Shown piece after piece: positions 1 to 5,191 of a stretch of 6,064 nucleotides of DNA. The translations under genes were made by a program, and so were the position numbers. Numbering within the stretch: position 1 is the first letter of the stretch; the number at the start of each line of letters is the position of its first letter. The stretch is from Anaeroplasmataceae bacterium (GTDB lineage: Bacteria > Bacillota_I > Bacilli_A > Acholeplasmatales > Anaeroplasmataceae): positions 1 through 6,064 of the forward strand of contig JAHHSW010000061.1 of NCBI GenBank assembly GCA_020024985.1, read 5' to 3'. Below the pieces are notes generated by a model, which was given only the letters and a program-made list of their open reading frames with translations, did not search any database and had not been told where the DNA came from.

Positions 1-1
1 T

Positions 2-322
2 CAAAATTACTATGGAAGTATAAAGATGATTTATATAGATCCACCATATAATACTGACGGTGACCTTATTTATAATGATTCTTTTAAAATGACAGAAAAA
101 GAAAGTTCAAAAAAACAAGGATATATAAATGAAGAGAATGAAAGATTAGAAAAAAATACAAAAGATAGTAATAGATATCATGCTAAATGGCTAAATATGA
201 TGTATCCTAGATTAAAAATAGCAAAAGATTTATTAACAGATGATGGAGTTATATTTATTTCAATAGATGATAATGAAATTAATAGTACATTACTTAAGCC
301 ATTATATTCACTTAGTAAATAA
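2..322 (+). CDS. Truncated DNA adenine methyltransferase (type III Mod-like, beta class), internal fragment
   Basis: This is an internal piece of a site-specific DNA-methyltransferase that would transfer a methyl group from S-adenosylmethionine to adenine N6, usually as the Mod subunit of a type III restriction-modification system. The frame is already open at base 2 (QNYYGSIK before the Met at 26), so that Met is internal and the true start lies left of the window. The catalytic motif IV, DPPYNT, is at 38-55. The WLNMMYPRLKIAKDLL segment and the ISIDDNE strand follow at the spacing normal for the family. Similarity stops after DDNEIN (about base 283). The last 13 codons, to TAA at 320-322, are read from the antisense strand of the neighbouring surface-protein gene. 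The FxGxG SAM-binding motif, which lies C-terminal in beta-class enzymes, is therefore absent and this copy cannot be functional as drawn. GC is about 23% over 1-283. The family call is confident; the exact type (III Mod versus a solitary enzyme) is inference. Confidence 0.85.
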   Translation, partial: QNYYGSIKMIYIDPPYNTDGDLIYNDSFKMTEKESSKKQGYINEENERLEKNTKDSNRYHAKWLNMMYPRLKIAKDLLTDDGVIFISIDDNEINSTLLKPLYSLSK

Positions 323-2541
323 ACAGTTACTGCTAAAGCATTATTATCTACGCTTATATTTAAATCCGCTCTAATATCAAGCTTATTTCTAAATACTACA
401 TAGGCTGTACCATCAATTGCTATATTCTGATAGCTTCCGCTTAATGCTACCTCAACACCCTTATCCTTAACAATTGATATTACATCATCAAATAAGAAAT
501 CAAGGTAACCAAGATTTTGGTACTCCTCCTTATTAATAGTAATATCCTTAGCAATAGGCTTTAAATTAGTAATTGAAGCCTTTAAGCCTCCAAGAATAAT
601 ATCAGCACTTAAGCCATTATCATTCTTAACTGCTATAATTAAATCACCTAAATCCTTAATTAGCTGATTTAAGCCAAGCTTTATATCTAGTGATTCCTCA
701 CCTATATTAAATTCCTTTATAAGCTCATCAAAATCAAGCTTTAATATTACCTCAATAATATTATTTAAATCTAGTGACATAGAAGGCATTTCAATGCCCA
801 TCTTAGCTAATAGCTTTTCTAAATCAGTTAGACTAAGCATTAATTTTAAATTACCCTTTTCAATAAATAAGGCATTATCAGCAAGCTTTAAATTAAAATC
901 AACTGACATTCCCTTATATAAAAGCTCAAGCTCCGCCTCAAGCCTCATATTCTTATCAAGTGAAGCGTTAATTAAAGCATTAACTACAAAATCATTATAG
1001 CCTAGTGTTAAATTAGCACTAAGCTTCTTATTCTTAATAATTTCACCGATGCTTTCAGCTAGGAAGTCTAGATTCTTTAAATCCATAAATCCTTCCTTAT
1101 TAACATCAGGGATAAGCTCAAGTGATGGCTTAATTGAAACATTAATATCATCACCAAGGCCCATAACCCTAGCACTACCATTTAAAAGCTTATAGCTATC
1201 AGTAGTCTTTAAAATATCAAGAGCTAATTCAATTTCCATTGTATCAATATGTAATAAGGCCTTAATATTAAGCTTATTACCATCCTCAACAATAGTAGCG
1301 TTATTTAAATCATCCATGATAGCTCCTGCATCTATTTGAGGTGCAGCCTTAGTACTATCTGGTGTATTATTTAAAAGCTTTTCAAGTAGTGAATTTAGTG
1401 TTTCTACTGAGGCCTTAGCCTTTAAGCCACCAAGGCTTAAATATAAGGCATCACTATATTCAATATAAATATTTTCATTTAAAAGTCCCTTAAAGACTAT
1501 ATTTTCTAAATCATGTAAATCTATACTAACAAGACCAGTAACAATGGCCTCATTCATTGTTATATTTAAATCTAAAGCCTTCTCATTTTGTAGGGCGGTA
1601 GTAAGCATAGTTAAAACGTCATCCTTCTTAGGTGCGTCCTCCTCACCATCGTCCTTTGGCTTTAAATCCTTATAGCTATCAAAGTAGCTAAGGCTTTGTC
1701 CATCAAACTCTACATTTGAATACTCAAATACCTCGTGGTTTTCAGTCTTAGAGGTTGCCTGAATACCCATGGTCTTAACCTCATAAACCTCTAAAACATC
1801 AATGTACTGAATTTGCCAGCCACTATTTATATTAATGCTCATCTTAATTTCCTGGAATCTAGGAACAATAGATGAACCAGAGTTAGCTAAAACCTCTCTT
1901 TTATAGTAGAATGGTGCATACTCACCATCTGGATTTAATTCCATGCTGATAGTGAAGCTACCATCTGGGTTTTGGTTTAATACTGGTGTATTTAAAATAG
2001 TATCCTTTGAGATAATATAGGCAGAGGCCTGGAATGGCTTCCAGCCATATCTTTTAAGGTAGCCCTTATGAGATAATGCCTCTGGAGTATCAGTATTCCA
2101 GCTAACATTAGCTGTACTCTTAACACTACCATCTCTAATTAAAACCTTGTCCTCATCCCAAAACTTTTGGTTGGCCTGCTTAATAAGTCCTGATGTAATT
2201 GTATTAATCATTGCCTTTTTACCCTTAACAACTCTCTCATTTAGAATTTGCTGAGTTGCTACTGAAGCATGTGACACACCTGTTGTAGTAGTTTTAAACT
2301 CCTCGGCGTTTTCAACTAGCCATAGGGCATATGCAATATTATCATATATATCATGATCAAGTGGAGTAGTTCCATCCTTCGGTGTCTCTTTTAAAGTAGT
2401 TTCAAACTTAGCATCTCCTGCCTCAATATCAACTGATGCCTTGTTTTGACCTGCTACCATGATGATACTTACGGGAACAATAATTAAAGTAAGTATTGCA
2501 CATACTAGCATGAATATCTTTTTTCTTTTACTCAAGCTCAT
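178..2541 (-). CDS. Large membrane-anchored extracellular protein with beta-rich repeats, C-terminus lost at a junction
   Basis: The function is not recognised. The ATG at 2541 is preferred over a Met 29 codons upstream because GGAAGG (2548-2553) sits 6 nt before it and a consensus promoter lies just behind; the upstream extension would run through that promoter. The N-terminus has KRKK at residues 5-8 and then a hydrophobic segment at about 10-30, which indicates a signal anchor or signal peptide. There is no convincing lipobox. Residues about 45-290 form a first domain of unknown type. An acidic, lysine-rich linker (about 293-308, KPKDDGEEDAPKKDD) follows. From about 320 on come alternating short beta-strand patterns with recurring blocks: residues 357-390, 505-581 and 696-753. 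Only bases 284-2541 (residues 1 to about 752) are authentic. The remaining codons down to the stop at 178 are antisense to the methyltransferase fragment, so the true C-terminus is missing. It is probably an exported surface or envelope protein; no enzymatic motif is seen. Confidence 0.8.
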   Translation of the reverse strand: MSLSKRKKIFMLVCAILTLIIVPVSIIMVAGQNKASVDIEAGDAKFETTLKETPKDGTTPLDHDIYDNIAYALWLVENAEEFKTTTTGVSHASVATQQILNERVVKGKKAMINTITSGLIKQANQKFWDEDKVLIRDGSVKSTANVSWNTDTPEALSHKGYLKRYGWKPFQASAYIISKDTILNTPVLNQNPDGSFTISMELNPDGEYAPFYYKREVLANSGSSIVPRFQEIKMSININSGWQIQYIDVLEVYEVKTMGIQATSKTENHEVFEYSNVEFDGQSLSYFDSYKDLKPKDDGEEDAPKKDDVLTMLTTALQNEKALDLNITMNEAIVTGLVSIDLHDLENIVFKGLLNENIYIEYSDALYLSLGGLKAKASVETLNSLLEKLLNNTPDSTKAAPQIDAGAIMDDLNNATIVEDGNKLNIKALLHIDTMEIELALDILKTTDSYKLLNGSARVMGLGDDINVSIKPSLELIPDVNKEGFMDLKNLDFLAESIGEIIKNKKLSANLTLGYNDFVVNALINASLDKNMRLEAELELLYKGMSVDFNLKLADNALFIEKGNLKLMLSLTDLEKLLAKMGIEMPSMSLDLNNIIEVILKLDFDELIKEFNIGEESLDIKLGLNQLIKDLGDLIIAVKNDNGLSADIILGGLKASITNLKPIAKDITINKEEYQNLGYLDFLFDDVISIVKDKGVEVALSGSYQNIAIDGTAYVVFRNKLDIRADLNISVDNNALAVTVYLLSEYNGLSNVLLISLSSIEINITPSSVNKSFAIFNLGYIIFSHLA
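281..286. other. Junction breaking two genes at one point
   Basis: To the left, the plus-strand methyltransferase frame follows its family up to DDNEIN (last codon 281-283). To the right, the minus-strand surface-protein frame is convincing down to YLLSEYNGLSNV (codon at 286-288). Both genes lose homology within a few bases of each other. There is no intergenic spacer, and I see no terminal inverted repeat, target-site duplication or integrase gene. GC rises from about 23% (1-283) to about 31% (301-480). The exact base cannot be fixed, because a few bases of microhomology could be shared. Confidence 0.7.
284..1620 (-). repeat. Diverged beta-rich internal repeats in the surface protein
   Basis: At protein level the C-terminal half (from about residue 308) repeats a pattern of short amphipathic strands ending in an (N/D)AL(Y/F)(L/I) strand, a GGLK/GNLK turn and a leucine-rich helix. 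One copy is DALYLSLGGLKAKASVETL (residues 364-382). A second is NALFIEKGNLKLMLSLTDL (residues 556-574). A third begins at about residue 696 and is cut by the junction. The spacing of the first two is about 192 residues. The similarity is visible in protein but not as DNA identity, so the repeats are old. Module boundaries are my estimate. Confidence 0.45.
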
Positions 2542-2547
2542 CACCAA

Positions 2548-2553
2548 CCTTCC
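2548..2553 (-). promoter_or_regulatory. Ribosome binding site of the surface-protein gene
   Basis: On the minus strand GGAAGG stands 6 nt before the ATG at 2541. It decides the start: the alternative Met 29 codons upstream lies on the far side of the promoter and has no such site. GTG and TTG codons directly before the ATG are in frame, but they would sit too close to the site. Confidence 0.7.
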
Positions 2554-2562
2554 ATCATTATA

Positions 2563-2592
2563 ATTATATAACACTTTAAACGCGAATGTCAA
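2563..2592 (-). promoter_or_regulatory. Sigma-A promoter of the surface-protein gene
   Basis: On the minus strand there is a perfect -35 TTGACA (2587-2592), an 18-nt spacer and a perfect -10 TATAAT (2563-2568). A second TATAAT copy directly follows (2557-2562). Transcription would start near 2550-2556, leaving a leader of only about 10-15 nt before the ATG at 2541. Near-consensus hexamers suggest high intrinsic strength, held in check by the palindrome over the -35. Confidence 0.75.
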
Positions 2593-2606
2593 ATGAGTTT
2601 GACATT
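2585..2606. promoter_or_regulatory. 22-bp palindrome overlapping the -35 box (probable operator)
   Basis: Perfect 9-bp arms, AATGTCAAA and TTTGACATT, flank a 4-bp centre TGAG. The proximal arm contains the whole TTGACA -35 box of the surface-protein promoter, so a dimeric helix-turn-helix protein bound here would block RNA polymerase. Because of the symmetry a TTGACA also appears on the plus strand (2599-2604), but no -10 follows it, so there is no divergent promoter. The palindrome has no U-tract and lies upstream of the transcription start, so it is not a terminator. The regulator is unknown and no regulator gene is in the window. Confidence 0.6.
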
Positions 2607-2626
2607 TTAGACCTGTTTTAGGCATC

Positions 2627-2671
2627 AAAAAAAGCTGAAAATGTTTACAACAGTCTCATTTTTCAGCTTTT
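2627..2671 (-). terminator. Rho-independent terminator after ald
   Basis: A 12-bp perfect stem (2630-2641 with 2660-2671, core AGCTGAAA/TTTCAGCT) has an 18-nt loop. On the minus strand it is followed by a run of T (2627-2633, part of it in the stem). It begins about 19 nt after the ald stop codon and separates ald from the promoter of the surface-protein gene. Confidence 0.8.
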
Positions 2672-2689
2672 CTATTACTTTTCTATTAA

Positions 2690-3808
2690 TTATTTAATTA
2701 ATAGGGTATCTAAATCCTTATATTCTAGCTCTAAGGCGTGAGCTACATTAGGGTTTACACATTCACCCTTATAGAAATTTACACCCTTTTTGAAGCCTAG
2801 GCTCCAATTTTTCATACCTTCAATTCCATTATCTGCTATTTGTAAGCCATAGCCTAGGGTTACATTAGTTAAGGCTATAGTTGATGTATATGGTACAGCT
2901 CCTGGCATATTAGCTACACAGTAATGTACTACCCCATGCTTAATAAAAATTGGGTCATCATGGCTTGTTGCCTTACTTGTCTCACAAATACCACCCTGGT
3001 CAATTGCGATATCAACAATTACGGCTCCACTCTTCATTTCCTTAACATAGTCTTCCTTAATTAGCTTTGGTGCCTTATCACCAGGTAATAAAACAGCTCC
3101 AATTACTAAATCAGCATCTAATAATGATTTTTCAATATTTTGCTCATTTGAGTATAGCGTAGTGACACTTCCATTAAAAATATCATCAAGGTAGGCTAAT
3201 CTATTTAGGTTAGTATCAAGGATAGTAACCATAGCTCCCATACCTACTGCGGCCTTAGCGGCAAAGGTACCAACTACACCACCACCAATGATAGTAATCT
3301 TACCTCTTTCAACTCCTGGTATACCTCCTAAAAGGATACCCTTTCCACCATAGGTAGACTCAATATATTTAGCACCCTCCTGAATAGATAAGCGTCCTGC
3401 AATCTCACTCATTGGCTTTAGGCATGGAAGGTTACCCTGCATATCCTCAACTGTTTCATAGCCAATTGCACAAATTTTCTTTTCTATTAATACCTTAGCT
3501 AGCTCTGGATTAGCAGCTAAATGTAAATAGGTAAATAGGATTTGGCCCTCCCTAAGCATATCATATTCACACTCAAGTGGCTCCTTTACCTTAATAATCA
3601 TATCTGATTTTTCATATATTTCCTTGGCGGAATTAATTATAACGGCTCCATTTGCTTCATATTCCTCATTTGAAAAATGAGCACCTGCGCCTGCATTAAA
3701 TTCAACTAAGACTGTATGATTATGTCTTTTGAATATTTTAACATTTTCAGGTGTTAATCCTACACGATACTCGTGATTCTTAATTTCCTTTACTAGACCT
3801 ATTATCAT
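2690..3808 (-). CDS. ald: Alanine dehydrogenase
   Basis: This cytoplasmic enzyme catalyses L-alanine + NAD+ + H2O to pyruvate + NADH + NH4+, reversibly. It serves alanine breakdown, or ammonium assimilation and NADH re-oxidation under fermentation. At 372 residues it is full length for the family. The substrate and catalytic residues are in their standard positions: R15, K75 (in VKEP), H96 (in YLHLA) and D270 (in VIVDIAIDQGG). The Rossmann motif GGGVVG is at 175-180 with the acidic D198 ending strand 2, which suits NAD rather than NADP. MPGAVP at 301-306 is also conserved. The start is supported by AAAGGAG (3817-3823), 8 nt before the ATG. It appears monocistronic, with its own promoter (3842-3870) and terminator (2627-2671). 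A cre-like site lies upstream. Residue composition and motifs show no sign of damage. Confidence 0.97.
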   Translation of the reverse strand: MIIGLVKEIKNHEYRVGLTPENVKIFKRHNHTVLVEFNAGAGAHFSNEEYEANGAVIINSAKEIYEKSDMIIKVKEPLECEYDMLREGQILFTYLHLAANPELAKVLIEKKICAIGYETVEDMQGNLPCLKPMSEIAGRLSIQEGAKYIESTYGGKGILLGGIPGVERGKITIIGGGVVGTFAAKAAVGMGAMVTILDTNLNRLAYLDDIFNGSVTTLYSNEQNIEKSLLDADLVIGAVLLPGDKAPKLIKEDYVKEMKSGAVIVDIAIDQGGICETSKATSHDDPIFIKHGVVHYCVANMPGAVPYTSTIALTNVTLGYGLQIADNGIEGMKNWSLGFKKGVNFYKGECVNPNVAHALELEYKDLDTLLIK

Positions 3809-3841
3809 CTTATTAACTCCTTTCGATTTAGGGGTAAGTCC

Positions 3842-3870
3842 ATTATAGTTAAAAGGACCTAAATAATCAA
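3842..3870 (-). promoter_or_regulatory. Sigma-A promoter of ald
   Basis: On the minus strand a -35 TTGATT (3865-3870) is separated by exactly 17 nt from a perfect -10 TATAAT (3842-3847). The predicted transcription start is near 3835, giving a leader of about 27 nt that contains the AAAGGAG site. This makes ald a separate transcription unit from ackA. Confidence 0.7.
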
Positions 3871-3893
3871 GAAAAAATTTATATATATACCTA

Positions 3894-3907
3894 TGAAAGC
3901 GGTAATT
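3894..3907. promoter_or_regulatory. cre-like site upstream of the ald promoter
   Basis: TGAAAGCGGTAATT on the plus strand agrees with the CcpA box TGWAANCGNTNWCA at 12 of 14 positions; only the last two differ. The TGAAAGCG half is perfect. Its centre lies about 65 bp upstream of the predicted ald start, beyond the -35. In Bacillus subtilis CcpA activates ackA from a comparably upstream cre, so activation would be more likely than repression here. This rests on one motif match in AT-rich DNA, and no CcpA gene is visible. Confidence 0.35.
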
Positions 3908-3927
3908 TTATCTCCTATAAACGAATT

Positions 3928-3959
3928 AAAAAGCCAAGGCTATTAATAATCCCTGGCTT
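3928..3959 (-). terminator. Rho-independent terminator after ackA
   Basis: On the minus strand AAGCCAGGG pairs with CCTTGGCTT (9 bp, one G-U pair) around an 11-nt loop, followed by a T run (3928-3932, partly in the stem). It starts about 20 nt after the ackA stop and ends the ytxK-ackA transcript ahead of the ald promoter. Confidence 0.8.
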
Positions 3960-3979
3960 CATAATTATAATTTTTAAAA

Positions 3980-5173
3980 TTACTTAATGTTTGCTACTCT
4001 TACAGTATCACGAGCAATCATTACCTCTTCGTTAGTTGGGATAATGTATACCTTGATCTTGCTATCTGGAGTAGAAATAATTCTTTCATCAGAGAATGTA
4101 TCATTTAATACTGGGTCAAGCTTAACACCAAGAACACCTAAACGGTTACATACGTTAGCTCTTAAGTGCTTTAGGTTCTCTCCCATACCAGCAGTGAACG
4201 CAATACAATCACATCCACCCATGTATACATAGTATGCAGCGATATAGTCAACTATTCTCTTAGCTTGAACATCGAATGTAAGCTTACATCTATGATCGCC
4301 CTCATTCATACCTGCAGTAACGTCACGTGCATCATTTGATCTACCTGACATTCCTAGGTATCCTGACTTCTTATTTAAAATATTAACAACCTCTGCTGCT
4401 GTTAAATTTTCCTTTTGGCAGATATAAGATACTACTGTTGGATCTAGGTTACCAGAACGAGTACCCATTGGAATACCCTCTAGTGGTGTAAGACCCATTG
4501 ATGTATCCTTACACTTTCCGCCCTCTACTGCAGAAATTGAAGCACCATTACCTAAGTGACAAACGATAGTCTTTGTCTCCTCTAGTGGCTTACCCATAAG
4601 CTCTGCTGCTCTTTGAGATACATACTTATGAGATGTACCATGAGCACCATACTTACGTACGCCATACTTTGTATACCACTCATATGGAGTTGCATACATA
4701 TAAGCCTCCTCTGGCATTGTTTGATGGAATACTGTATCAAATACAACTACCTGTGGTACGTTTGGTAAAGCCTTTTGGAAAGCCTTAATACCGATAATAT
4801 GTGCTGGGTTATGAAGTGGAGCTAAATCAGCAAGCTCAGCAATTTTCTCAACTACACTCTCATCTACTAATGTTGAATCCTTGAAGTATTCTCCACCCTG
4901 TACGATTCTATGACCTACGCCTGAAATCTCATCTAATGATTTTACAATCTTCTTTTCGATTAATGTATCTAATAATAATTGTACACCCTCTGCATGAGTT
5001 GGAAGCACTGGATGAGTTTCTTCCTTCTTACCATCATACTTAATTGTGAAGATACCCTCTGCAAGTCCAATTCTCTCCATTACACCTGAAGCTATTAGTG
5101 TTTCAGCTGGCATCTCCAAAAGCTGGAATTTAATTGAAGATGATCCAGCATTTACTGCCATAATCTTTGCCAT
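3980..5173 (-). CDS. ackA: Acetate kinase
   Basis: This cytoplasmic enzyme catalyses acetyl phosphate + ADP to acetate + ATP, reversibly. It is the ATP-yielding end of the phosphotransacetylase-acetate kinase route, or of acetate activation in reverse. At 397 residues it is full length. It has the ASKHA-fold landmarks of the family: N8 in VNAGSSSIKF, R89 in GHRIVQGGEYF, D146 in FDTVFHQTMP, H178 in YGAHGTSH, HLGNGAS at 206-212, R239 in PMGTRSGNLDP, TAGMGEN at 327-333 and the C-terminal TNEE at 380-383. In the HRIVQGGE block glutamine 92 stands where many family members have histidine; this is unlikely to abolish activity. AAGGAG (5181-5186) lies 7 nt before the ATG and fixes the start. The gene follows the YtxK-family gene by 18 nt with no promoter between them, so the two are probably co-transcribed. 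The transcript ends at the hairpin at 3928-3959. No phosphotransacetylase gene is in the window. Confidence 0.98.
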   Translation of the reverse strand: MAKIMAVNAGSSSIKFQLLEMPAETLIASGVMERIGLAEGIFTIKYDGKKEETHPVLPTHAEGVQLLLDTLIEKKIVKSLDEISGVGHRIVQGGEYFKDSTLVDESVVEKIAELADLAPLHNPAHIIGIKAFQKALPNVPQVVVFDTVFHQTMPEEAYMYATPYEWYTKYGVRKYGAHGTSHKYVSQRAAELMGKPLEETKTIVCHLGNGASISAVEGGKCKDTSMGLTPLEGIPMGTRSGNLDPTVVSYICQKENLTAAEVVNILNKKSGYLGMSGRSNDARDVTAGMNEGDHRCKLTFDVQAKRIVDYIAAYYVYMGGCDCIAFTAGMGENLKHLRANVCNRLGVLGVKLDPVLNDTFSDERIISTPDSKIKVYIIPTNEEVMIARDTVRVANIK

Positions 5174-5191
5174 AAATTTTCTCCTTATTTC

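Noticed and set aside
178..283. C-terminal tail of the minus-strand surface-protein frame
   Set aside because: These codons are exactly antisense to the conserved methyltransferase segment WLNMMYPRL...IDDNEIN and continue no repeat pattern, so they are a chance read-through after the junction.
794..1000. 68-codon plus-strand frame
   Set aside because: Antisense to the surface-protein gene, serine/lysine-rich low-complexity translation, no ribosome binding site or family resemblance.
2599..2604. Plus-strand TTGACA as a divergent promoter
   Set aside because: It exists only because of the palindrome's symmetry. No -10 is found 16-18 nt downstream, and the terminator and ald end lie beyond it.
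2542..2628. N-terminal extension of the surface protein by 29 codons to an upstream Met
   Set aside because: It runs through the -10, -35 and operator palindrome, has no suitable ribosome binding site, and precedes a classic KRKK plus hydrophobic signal start.
3987..4232. 81-codon plus-strand frame
   Set aside because: Antisense shadow of the conserved C-terminal end of ackA.
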